Virus record (IMG/VR): IMGVR_UViG_3300017757_000196
Coordinates: 1-21,427 of that record
Direction: 5' to 3' (one strand)
From: a virus
Length of the DNA stretch: 21,427 nucleotides
The notes under the pieces were generated by a model. That model saw only the letters and a list, made by a program, of their open reading frames with translations, searched no databases and was not told where the DNA came from. Position numbers and translations under genes: made by a program. Shown here piece by piece: positions 1-7,005 of this stretch; within the stretch, counting starts at the first letter, position 1; each line of letters opens with the position of its first letter.

Positions 1-121
1 ACAACACGATCTCTCGTGCGTGTTCTAAATTTTTAGCTTTGATTCCTTGGGCGGTGTAAACCATGTCGCCCTGGTCATCTAGGAACTCTAAATCGTAGTA
101 TTTATCCGCTTCCTGTGCCAT
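1..121 (-). CDS. Hypothetical protein after portal, 5' part only
   Basis: The first 40 codons of a minus-strand gene are present and the rest lies beyond the left edge of the window. The ATG at 121 lies inside the last codons of the portal gene in another frame, giving a 20-nt overlap, which suggests translational coupling. The visible residues begin MAQEADKYYDLEF and are rich in acidic and aromatic residues. I do not recognise a family. In P22-like late operons the gene after portal is often scaffold or another small head-assembly protein, so a head-assembly role is possible, but nothing in these 40 residues shows it. Confidence 0.6.
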   Translation of the reverse strand, partial: MAQEADKYYDLEFLDDQGDMVYTAQGIKAKNLEHAREIVL

Positions 122-2231
122 TAAACAATCCCGCAGCTTGTGACTTGGCAAGTTGTCGAATGGTCTCTCGATCTCGTTCCATCAATGCATTTATCTCAGC
201 AATGTTGATCTCTGCGCCATACTTGGCAGACAGTTCAGCAGCCTTTAAGCGTATATCCGCTTCGGCTTCATCGCGTTTAAAGTCATCTTCCATAATCAGT
301 TTCATGCGATCCGTCTCAGAATCGATGATTGCCTTTTGTGCTTGCACTTGAGCTTTTTGTATTTCTGCTTGTGCCAACATTTCAGCAGCATCGGGCTTGT
401 CATCTTGTGGCTGTGGTGGCATTGGCGGTATATCGGTGTTGATAAACGCACTCACATCCTTGAATCCAGCCAATTCGATGATCCGACCCAAAGTATTTGC
501 GTATTGTTGCAAGCTCACCATTGGGTTTTGTGGCCCCAAGGTTTGTAAAATCTGCTCTTGTTTGCCCGCCATTTGTGCCAGAACTTGCATTTTTTCTTCA
601 TCCGAGCCTTTGGATATAGCGACATTGACCACAATGTCCTTGTTTGCATCCCAGTATCTGGGATCAACAGGCACAAACTCGTTGTTTAAGCGAAACACAT
701 CTTGTTTGTCTTGGTTTTTAATAACCAGGTTGTTTACAAGCGAATACAAGTCACGCAGACCCTCGCCAAAGTGACGGCAAATCAGCTCGATTCTGCCTTG
801 CGCCCCTGACATGGTGGCAGCAACGGCAGCTTTGGTGGATGATTGCAACGCATCGGCGTTTAGACCCGCGCTGGCTTTGGAAACACCCGTGCGATTCTCT
901 TTTGCCTCGTCTAAATAGCCAAGCACAGGAAATGCCTCACGACCTTGAAACGGCGTGGTCAGTTGTTGCACCATACCAGGCGCGCGCATACGAATCGGTT
1001 GCCCGATATCGGTATTTAAAACGTCATCAATGTTCACTTGGCCTTCAACGATTCCGAGCCTAGGGAAGATGGCGTGGCCCAATGAATCAAGGGTGTCTCG
1101 CATGATCTGAGACTTCGCCGCTTGTATAGGGATGAGGTAGTCTGCTGGGCATGAGCCAATGGCAGTATGCGGTTCGGGATCGGGGGAGAAGATGGTGATC
1201 GGTAGATCATCCCAAGGCATCGCATTGACAATGTTCATTCCATTGCCCAGTGTGCAAACTCGCACTCGTTCATCAATGCCATCGCCATCCAAATCGTAAA
1301 ATAAATAATGTTCGACATACAGTATTTCTTGACCAGCGGGGTCGGGGCGGTCGGCATACATAACCTCACTCATGGGGTTCCTTGCTTGTTCCGCCTCATA
1401 CTCAGCCGAGTCATACGCTCCGCCTGTACCCGAATATTGTTCAATCTCTTCTTTTTCATAACCCATGGCAATCAGCTCGCTCATGGTTTTCACCATGCGA
1501 TGTGCCACATAAGGTGCAGTGTGTATGTCTCTTGCAGAACGAGAAATCAACACTTCTTCGGGCGGTACTGCCTCAATGACCACTTGGTCTTTTGCTTTGA
1601 CTCGTCTGATTTTTAAATCGTAACTGATCGGGCGTTCTTCGGTGATCTCATCGCCTGTCATTTCGTTTATGATCGTCAGCGTTTCCATTTCCATTTTCTC
1701 TTCAACGATCTCGACATCCTCATCCATGATGAGTGCGGTGTAATCCTCAGGTGAAATATTGCTGAACTCGTGGCAAGTGGATGTAATCGAATCATCCCAA
1801 TAGGCTTTTACAAAGCCCGTTTTACGAATGAGTGCATCCTTGAAGGCGTTGTACATGACCTGAAAGCCTGGATTCTTCTCTTGGATGATGTGATTGATAT
1901 ACGCCGTTTGCTGCTCGGCAAAGGGTATGTCCTCGGCAGAGTGCGGTACAAACTCAACCACTTTCTTTGTGCCAAAGAAGGTACGCATGATCGATGGCAG
2001 CATGAATAACACGCTGTCTCTGACATCGGTCGAGATGTATTCCGATTGCAACTCAGAAGTTGCGCCAGGTTCTTTGCCTAAATAATAACGAGTTGCCTCG
2101 TCACGCTCTTGCCCAATCTGTTCGATGAAATCCTGTGCGGATTCCATTTCGCTTTTGACGACCGCTTGCAAATCAAGCATCTCTTCGTCATCTTTAATTC
2201 CGTATGACCCTTTGGTATCTGTATATTCCAT
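102..2231 (-). CDS. Portal protein (P22-like head-tail connector)
   Basis: A 709-residue protein that would form the dodecameric ring at the capsid vertex through which DNA is packaged and ejected. Size and layout fit the large portals of short-tailed P22-like phages. The N-terminal third has the alpha/beta portal-core pattern, followed by the conserved stretch around GVSKASAGLNADALQ near residue 450 that recurs in this family. The C-terminal 90 residues are rich in Ala, Gln, Lys and Glu and are predicted helical or coiled coil, like the portal barrel. The gene lies 6 nt after the large terminase stop, the classic terL-portal order. The ATG start is preceded by a weak GTGGGA site. The assignment rests on the recognised family pattern and context; there is no single catalytic motif to check. 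Confidence 0.9.
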   Translation of the reverse strand: MEYTDTKGSYGIKDDEEMLDLQAVVKSEMESAQDFIEQIGQERDEATRYYLGKEPGATSELQSEYISTDVRDSVLFMLPSIMRTFFGTKKVVEFVPHSAEDIPFAEQQTAYINHIIQEKNPGFQVMYNAFKDALIRKTGFVKAYWDDSITSTCHEFSNISPEDYTALIMDEDVEIVEEKMEMETLTIINEMTGDEITEERPISYDLKIRRVKAKDQVVIEAVPPEEVLISRSARDIHTAPYVAHRMVKTMSELIAMGYEKEEIEQYSGTGGAYDSAEYEAEQARNPMSEVMYADRPDPAGQEILYVEHYLFYDLDGDGIDERVRVCTLGNGMNIVNAMPWDDLPITIFSPDPEPHTAIGSCPADYLIPIQAAKSQIMRDTLDSLGHAIFPRLGIVEGQVNIDDVLNTDIGQPIRMRAPGMVQQLTTPFQGREAFPVLGYLDEAKENRTGVSKASAGLNADALQSSTKAAVAATMSGAQGRIELICRHFGEGLRDLYSLVNNLVIKNQDKQDVFRLNNEFVPVDPRYWDANKDIVVNVAISKGSDEEKMQVLAQMAGKQEQILQTLGPQNPMVSLQQYANTLGRIIELAGFKDVSAFINTDIPPMPPQPQDDKPDAAEMLAQAEIQKAQVQAQKAIIDSETDRMKLIMEDDFKRDEAEADIRLKAAELSAKYGAEINIAEINALMERDRETIRQLAKSQAAGLFNGTGSG

Positions 2232-2237
2232 GTGTGA

Positions 2238-3773
2238 TTATCCCACTCGTATAATTTTTGATTTCAGGGGTTTCTTGAAATTATACCCCATCGAGGAAAT
2301 CGTGCCACCTGTAAAGGTTGCAGCGGTGCTTGCCATCGTTAGTGCCAGCGCATCGGCTTTGTCGGGAGACTTGATGCCGCGTTTACGCATTGCCTCTTTT
2401 GCTTCAATCTTTATCTTGCCAGCACTTGTATAAGTATATTGCGGAGAGGTCAGTTCTGCAATCAATTCATCATCCTCTGGCAAACGACAATCTCTTTTTG
2501 TGAGCCAGTCTTTGATCGCAAACCACAACTCGGCGCGTAGATTTAAATAGTTTCTGCGACTTGCGGGCGATTCCGCAACATTGACACCGCGCACTGGCAT
2601 ACCCAACTCAGAAAGACGATCCACCACACCCGAACCCAGACCAATGACATCGACCAATATCTCTTGCGGTTTATTCATTGCGGTCGCAGAGTCATAAATA
2701 TTTTTGACCGCACCGCAAAGCTGCATCAAATCCATTGAGCGAAATGTTTTAATCTCAAATACCGTGTTGCCTTGACGAATACACAGCGCAGAATTATCGC
2801 CCCCGAAGCGGGCCACATCCAAACCCCACACAATCGCTTCAGATGCGGTTAATTCCACATCCCGATTAACCGCTGCTCTTGCCAACTCCAAAGGAATCAC
2901 AGTGTCGTCATCGGCTTTTGGAAACTCACCCATGACCTCGACTCTGGCAACGGTGGAATCCTCGCCGTATTGCTCAATCATTTTATGAAACAACGCCTGG
3001 TCTGTGCCTTCGACATCGCGTGAGTCGATCTGTTCCGTGTTCCAAAACGCTCGTTTTGAGTGAAACGCATCAAAGAATGGCCCCGTGTTGCGCCTTGGGT
3101 TTGAAAACGTCAGCCAAAAACGATTCTTTGTGGGTTCTGTGAAAAAGCCCTCAGACACGGAATAAATCGGTGCGGGAATACCGCTTGCCTCATCCATAAT
3201 CAGTAAGATACCCAAGGTACTGTGCAGCCCCGCATATGCATCGGGGTTCTCTTCTGACCACAAAGAAGCCATTGCATAGTAATAGCCGCAATCGATGTTT
3301 AGGTCTCTGACTAATAATTCTTCAAACCATGCTTGCGGTCTTAATGTGGTCGCTGTCTTTGCGAACCAATGACCGTTGATGGATAGGGTGAGCCACTTGC
3401 CCAGCTCTGCCCATGTTCTCGATCTAAGCTGTTGTTCTGTGTTGGCAGATACAACGACTGTGCCACCAAGGCGCGTGGATAAAAACCAAAGAATGATCCA
3501 AGCGACCAAAGCCGACTTGCCAATGCCACGACCAGAGGCAACCGCGAGTCTAAACATCTCAGGCAGATCGATTGTTTCGTTCTTGCGAATGTGATTGCCA
3601 ATGTCTCGTAAAATTTTTTCTTGCCACTTACGCGGGCCAGTGAAGTCCTCAAGGGGGGTGTTTTCGATGCCCCAAGGGAAGGCATAACGCACAAAGTTTA
3701 AAGGCGAATCCTTTATGGTGAGTGACCATATATCGGTCATCAGTTCTTCTTCTTGTTTAGGGGTGTATTTCAT
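2238..3773 (-). CDS. terL: Terminase large subunit (packaging ATPase/nuclease)
   Basis: The motor that pumps phage DNA into the prohead and cuts the concatemer. Counting from ATG 3773 (511 aa), the ATPase domain shows Walker A GRGIGKS at 81-87, Walker B LLIMDE at 190-195 and the coupling motif TFSNP at 222-226. The RNase H-like nuclease domain shows Asp319 in LDVARFGGD, Asp375 in LVDVIGLG, and Asp471/Asp474 in SPDKADAL. All key residues appear intact. An in-frame TTG at 3785 would add four residues; I prefer the ATG, though neither has a strong ribosome site. The start overlaps the end of the radical SAM gene by 17 nt, so the two are probably translated together. Confidence 0.96.
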   Translation of the reverse strand: MKYTPKQEEELMTDIWSLTIKDSPLNFVRYAFPWGIENTPLEDFTGPRKWQEKILRDIGNHIRKNETIDLPEMFRLAVASGRGIGKSALVAWIILWFLSTRLGGTVVVSANTEQQLRSRTWAELGKWLTLSINGHWFAKTATTLRPQAWFEELLVRDLNIDCGYYYAMASLWSEENPDAYAGLHSTLGILLIMDEASGIPAPIYSVSEGFFTEPTKNRFWLTFSNPRRNTGPFFDAFHSKRAFWNTEQIDSRDVEGTDQALFHKMIEQYGEDSTVARVEVMGEFPKADDDTVIPLELARAAVNRDVELTASEAIVWGLDVARFGGDNSALCIRQGNTVFEIKTFRSMDLMQLCGAVKNIYDSATAMNKPQEILVDVIGLGSGVVDRLSELGMPVRGVNVAESPASRRNYLNLRAELWFAIKDWLTKRDCRLPEDDELIAELTSPQYTYTSAGKIKIEAKEAMRKRGIKSPDKADALALTMASTAATFTGGTISSMGYNFKKPLKSKIIRVG

Positions 3774-4746
3774 TGAATATATCAACCTGTCTTGTGTCTT
3801 TTTTATAAAACTTGTTTCTGTTCACTTTCGAATAATCATCCCAAGGTATAAATTGGTAATGCCTCATAATGACCCAACGCTGAAATTTTTTTAGTTCTGT
3901 GCTGTTGTTGTTATAAACCATAGGGTAGGGCATACAACCAAGGTCAATAAGCGTGTTAAAACGATGAAATATGTCATCCCATGTCTCGTTCTTTTTAAAA
4001 CCAATCAACATATAAACCATTAAGTGACCCATTGGTATTCCGTTTTTGGCTAGTTTCTCAGCACCTTTTGTAAATATTTTTTCATCGCCTAAGTTATCCC
4101 ATGCTGTGTAGAGCCTTCTGGTTTTGAATTTCGCATCGTAATATTTAATATTTGGCAGTGTCTCAGCAGCACGGTCATCAACCAGTCTTATATTAATGCC
4201 TTGGTTAAAACTGACCTTATAGTTGCCATCTATGATTTGATTGGCTTTTTCTTCCCAATCGGGTTGACCAAAGAAATCATTGTCCAATAACAATAAATTT
4301 TTTGGGTGTGGATCGCCGCGATAGATTTCATCGATCCAATTACTATGCACATTTTTACCTTCTTTTTTGCTTACGACACAAAATTTACATTTCAAACGAC
4401 ATCCTCTTTGTGAGAAACCGATGCTGTGTTCAAAATCAGGATAGATTTCGTAATCGTAATTTTCATAAACAGACTTGCCGATAATTTGCTCTATTGTCAC
4501 GCCGTTCTCGAAGCCTGTGCCGCCTACAATAGCATTGGGAAAGTTTTGCAAAAATTTTTGTTGCTTCTTCTCGCTGAACGTAAAAATAGAAGAACCATAA
4601 ACTCGGTCATATTTAGCCTCAAACATATCGGGCGCGGATCGTTTAGTAAAGTAAACATCATCGCCTTTCTGTTTATGCCAGTGTGATAGCTTCATCAGTG
4701 CCAAATTGGGTATCTTGCCGTCTAAATGTGTAATCCTTACTTTCAT
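3757..4746 (-). CDS. Radical SAM protein, function unknown
   Basis: A 329-residue protein with the radical SAM cluster-binding motif C116-x3-C120-x2-C123 in RGCRLKCKFC, which binds a [4Fe-4S] cluster and S-adenosylmethionine to make a radical. The first ~100 residues (MKVRITHLDG, PNLALMKLS, then IVGGTGFEN near 73) resemble the Rossmann-like domain that precedes the radical SAM core in cobalamin-domain families, but I see no DxHxxG cobalamin motif. After the core come LLLLDNDFFG and a long barrel-like region; the C-terminus has no obvious extra cluster-binding cysteines. The gene sits inside the packaging operon just before terL, with overlaps on both sides. Substrate unknown: modification of DNA, a virion protein or a host RNA are all open. 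The superfamily call is firm, the role is not. Confidence 0.85.
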   Translation of the reverse strand: MKVRITHLDGKIPNLALMKLSHWHKQKGDDVYFTKRSAPDMFEAKYDRVYGSSIFTFSEKKQQKFLQNFPNAIVGGTGFENGVTIEQIIGKSVYENYDYEIYPDFEHSIGFSQRGCRLKCKFCVVSKKEGKNVHSNWIDEIYRGDPHPKNLLLLDNDFFGQPDWEEKANQIIDGNYKVSFNQGINIRLVDDRAAETLPNIKYYDAKFKTRRLYTAWDNLGDEKIFTKGAEKLAKNGIPMGHLMVYMLIGFKKNETWDDIFHRFNTLIDLGCMPYPMVYNNNSTELKKFQRWVIMRHYQFIPWDDYSKVNRNKFYKKDTRQVDIFNEIHP

Positions 4747-5132
4747 AAAAAATTAAAAAATTTTAGTTCGGGGGTACGAATACAAACGCCCCCCGTTTGC
4801 AATCGACCTGGGGGGTCTAGCAGCGATCCAGCTGCCGAAACGAGCTGGAATGGCGGTGCCATTTCTATAACAGAAACGGCTCTGCCCAATGTTTTCAGGC
4901 GTTTCAGAGCATTTCCCTGATTAAAAACTGCGATTGCCTGGTTAAATTTTGCATTTGCTGGCAGCGATGGCCCAACTCGAACCCAGTTTCGGTTCCTGAA
5001 CTGGTTTGACGGTTTGAACTGTCGCTCCCCTCTTTTATGAGGCTCAAAACTATCAGAGTAATTGTCTTTGATTCCTCTGATTGTCAACGTCAACAATGCT
5101 TTCATTGGCTTTAGTGCAATGACCAATATCAT
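4743..5132 (-). CDS. Doubtful 129-residue ORF between terS and radical SAM gene
   Basis: An open frame that begins with an ATGA overlap on the small terminase stop and ends with another ATGA overlap on the radical SAM start. Both junctions have the form used by real coupled genes in this phage. Against this, the predicted product is basic and proline-rich with no recognisable fold or family, and the DNA is full of short inverted repeats unlike its neighbours: CAAACG/CGTTTG around 4773-4789, CCAGCT/AGCTGG around 4828-4848, and ATCAGAG/CTCTGAT around 5051-5080. It may be a real orphan gene or a structured non-coding spacer, for example a packaging-site or RNA element. Confidence 0.35.
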   Translation of the reverse strand: MILVIALKPMKALLTLTIRGIKDNYSDSFEPHKRGERQFKPSNQFRNRNWVRVGPSLPANAKFNQAIAVFNQGNALKRLKTLGRAVSVIEMAPPFQLVSAAGSLLDPPGRLQTGGVCIRTPELKFFNFL

Positions 5133-5545
5133 TCAGACACATCCAATTTGGTAATCTTTTTTGGTTCAGGAGTGATGTCAATGAGTCTTTTTTTAGCTGA
5201 ATCAATGACATTTGTGAGACTTAATGTGTGATCGTGAGTTGTTTCTACTCTGTCGCGCCATCTCGCCTCATCTCTATTCTTTAAGAAGAATATGGATGCA
5301 GTTGTATTCCCATCAAGTGCTTGCTCAAACAAAGAGTTAGTCACGGCATCTAGTCCATCAGCAACGCCTTGTTCAAATGCCTCATTGAATGACTTGGATC
5401 GTTTGCGATTACGATTGAGTGTATTCCAGGACACACCCAATGATCTTGCAATTTGTTTCTGACTCAGTCCTTGTGCAGCCAATCGTTTAACTTTGATTGG
5501 ATCAAGGTTGATCCTCTTCCTTCCAACTTTCTTTTTTGCAGCCAT
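5129..5545 (-). CDS. terS: Terminase small subunit
   Basis: A 138-residue protein that would recognise the packaging site and recruit the large terminase. After a lysine-rich start, residues ~14-50 form a helix-turn-helix (KVKRLAAQGLSQKQIARSLG, then VSWNTLNR), the DNA-binding domain of many small terminases. The stretch ALDGNTTASIFFLKNRDEARWRD near 77-99 is typical of phage small terminases. The ATG at 5545 is preceded by AAGGTG and directly abuts the stop of the upstream 58-residue gene (TAGATG). Its own stop overlaps the next ATG by ATGA. Position upstream of terL and portal supports the call. Confidence 0.85.
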   Translation of the reverse strand: MAAKKKVGRKRINLDPIKVKRLAAQGLSQKQIARSLGVSWNTLNRNRKRSKSFNEAFEQGVADGLDAVTNSLFEQALDGNTTASIFFLKNRDEARWRDRVETTHDHTLSLTNVIDSAKKRLIDITPEPKKITKLDVSE

Positions 5546-5722
5546 CTACTCACACACCTTGCAAGCATCATTGCCATTGTCTACGATTTCACCACGACTC
5601 ATTGTCTCTGCGATTCTTATGGCAAGCTCTTTGCCTACAAAGCCACGATGAGTCCAATAGGCAGCCACCGTTTCCAATGTCAGTTCTTGCTTCTGGTTTT
5701 CGTTTTCATTTTCATTGTTCAT
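5546..5722 (-). CDS. Hypothetical 58-residue protein upstream of terS
   Basis: Found by reading the minus strand. ATG at 5722 runs to TAG at 5546-5548, immediately followed by the terS start with no spacer. The product begins MNNENENENQKQ, a polar acidic tail, continues with LTLETVAAYWTHRGFVGKE, which looks like a helical segment, and ends with a CxxC pair (CKVCE). I do not recognise a family. The seamless junction and a GGGTTA element before the ATG support real coding. It could assist packaging-site recognition, but that is only inferred from position. Confidence 0.65.
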   Translation of the reverse strand: MNNENENENQKQELTLETVAAYWTHRGFVGKELAIRIAETMSRGEIVDNGNDACKVCE

Positions 5723-5730
5723 AATTATAA

Positions 5731-5747
5731 CCCTATGGTAGTTGTAA
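5731..5747 (-). promoter_or_regulatory. Candidate operator TTTACAACTACCATAGG
   Basis: Read on the minus strand this 17-nt site lies 9-25 nt before the 58-residue gene that heads the packaging block. Closely related sites occur at 11127-11143 (ATTGCAAATACCATAGG, minus) and 13570-13586 (plus). The repeated use at gene starts suggests binding by a phage regulator. No experiment or motif search supports it. Confidence 0.35.
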
Positions 5748-5750
5748 ACT

Positions 5751-6158
5751 TTATTTAATTTTTTTTAGCATCTCGACAAATGATTGTTCTTCTGCTTTCT
5801 TAGTGAACGAATCCAATGTTGCAGCCTTACTCTTCTGGCCCCAGTTGTGATAAAACAAGATGAGTTTTGTTCTTAGATCAACGCAAGCAAATATGTGAAC
5901 GACCTCTTGGTCATAAGGAACACTTGTTGAGCTGTGCTTCAAGTTAAACTTATATCGTGTTTTATTTCTTTTTGGGTCTATCCAAGGATTCATGGCACTC
6001 TTTACCTGTACGCCATAATATTTGCCTTGACTAATCTCCACGAGTAAATCCCTTGAGCTTGTCGCAATCGGTTGAAACACATTGAAGCCTTTCAATAGAA
6101 AATAGGTCGCTGTTAGCATTTCCCCTGAAATGCCAAATTGTTTTTTGTAGTGGGCCAT
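5751..6158 (-). CDS. PD-(D/E)XK nuclease-like protein (I-Ssp6803I-type)
   Basis: A 135-residue protein with a minimal PD-(D/E)XK nuclease layout: Glu13 in GEMLTATYFLLKG, Asp37 in SSRDLLVE and the strand YYGVQVKS giving Gln51-x-Lys53. A QxK in place of the usual ExK is, as I recall, a feature of the group I intron homing endonuclease I-Ssp6803I and relatives, which are also small. The remaining ~80 residues form an alpha/beta tail with VVHIFACVDL. It could be a free-standing homing-type nuclease, a resolvase-like enzyme, or a housekeeping phage nuclease. It begins 2 nt after the stop of the upstream gene. There is no sign of an intron around it in this window. Confidence 0.65.
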   Translation of the reverse strand: MAHYKKQFGISGEMLTATYFLLKGFNVFQPIATSSRDLLVEISQGKYYGVQVKSAMNPWIDPKRNKTRYKFNLKHSSTSVPYDQEVVHIFACVDLRTKLILFYHNWGQKSKAATLDSFTKKAEEQSFVEMLKKIK

Positions 6159-6160
6159 TA

Positions 6161-6748
6161 TTAATAAAGTATTTCATCTTCAATAAAGCTCTGTGATTCC
6201 TTATCAATGTCAATCGGTTTACGACTGACAATCCTCACATCTCCAAAGTTCTCCTTAAATCTTTTCTTAATATCAAATGTATCTTCTGGAACCATGCAAA
6301 ATATCTCATTGATACTGAAATACAGGCTCGGTGGTTCTGCCTGACAAATGGCAGCACATTTCGCCAAAGCATCTCGATCCAATGCAATCAATATTTGCAC
6401 ACCCAATTTGTGATGCTTGGTAATCCATATGTTCGGATCGAGTTCTTGAAATCCTTGTTCAGATACATATTCAACCAGGGCAGTTATGCCACGCATCATG
6501 CCCTCGGATTGTTTAATGATCTCGTCTGGGTCGTTCTCCATCAATGAGTTCGTCAACAGTTGTTGTTGCCGAAAGAATCGTTTTCTCAAATCAGGCGATA
6601 TGATCTCTATGATTCGATCCCACCCATAACGAGCCGATGCCTCTGCTTTGTGTTTCAACATCTTTGAATAGATCGCGTTGGACTCTTTCTTTTTCTTTTT
6701 AAAAGCCTCGTCTCTGATGTTCTTCATTCTGTAATTTAAATCACTCAT
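6161..6748 (-). CDS. Hypothetical 195-residue protein
   Basis: A full-length minus-strand gene between the iteron array and the small nuclease gene. The first 60 residues are strongly basic, with a KKKKK run near residue 20, and probably helical. The middle contains ELDPNIWITKHHKLGVQ and the C-terminus is acidic. I recognise no catalytic motif, signal or membrane segment. Being the first gene after the iterons and 2 nt ahead of a nuclease gene, a role in DNA metabolism is possible. The ATG at 6748 has no strong ribosome site, so an alternative start (for example the internal Met8) cannot be excluded. Confidence 0.75.
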   Translation of the reverse strand: MSDLNYRMKNIRDEAFKKKKKESNAIYSKMLKHKAEASARYGWDRIIEIISPDLRKRFFRQQQLLTNSLMENDPDEIIKQSEGMMRGITALVEYVSEQGFQELDPNIWITKHHKLGVQILIALDRDALAKCAAICQAEPPSLYFSINEIFCMVPEDTFDIKKRFKENFGDVRIVSRKPIDIDKESQSFIEDEILY

Positions 6749-6815
6749 AAGTATATAAGCCCCAAAAAGTGCAATTTTTGCCTATGCCAACTGCAACCCT
6801 GTCTTTATTAACAGG

Positions 6816-7003
6816 GTTTGCATGTTTGCACTTTGCATCGAAGGTTTGCAGTGAGGTTTGCACCCATGTTTGCACCCCTCTGAAACCCCTGTATTTATTG
6901 ACTTTAAGTGAGAACCCCATATTGGCAAAAGGTTTGCACCCATGTTTGCACCCCGCAAACCTGACCCCTTTTTTAGAGCCATTTTTTGAAAACAGGGTTT
7001 GCA
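6816..7003. repeat. GTTTGCA iteron array, candidate replication origin
   Basis: Eight exact GTTTGCA copies on the plus strand start at 6816, 6824, 6844, 6856, 6868, 6932, 6944 and 6997, with a degenerate copy (CTTTGCA) at 6831 and an inverted GCAAAC at 6955. Copies at 6844/6856/6868 and 6932/6944 are spaced by exactly 12 bp. A 25-bp block at 6854-6878 recurs perfectly at 6930-6954, and 13 bp at 6810-6822 recur at 6991-7003. An AT-rich stretch near 6890-6925 separates the two main clusters. The array lies directly after the primase-helicase gene. Directly repeated short boxes with regular spacing plus an AT-rich element are typical of iteron-type origins, as in P4-like replicons. Confidence 0.7.
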
Positions 7004-7005
7004 CC

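Noticed and set aside
4726-4920. Plus-strand frame of 64 residues over the terS-radical SAM junction.
   Set aside because: No ribosome site, runs against the operon, and no protein features.
4959-4986. Minus-strand GGTTCGAGT followed by 16 nt ending in CCA, resembling a tRNA 3' end or an attachment-site core.
   Set aside because: The T-stem does not pair, the position that should be the invariant C61 is T, and no cloverleaf can be drawn upstream. Treated as chance.
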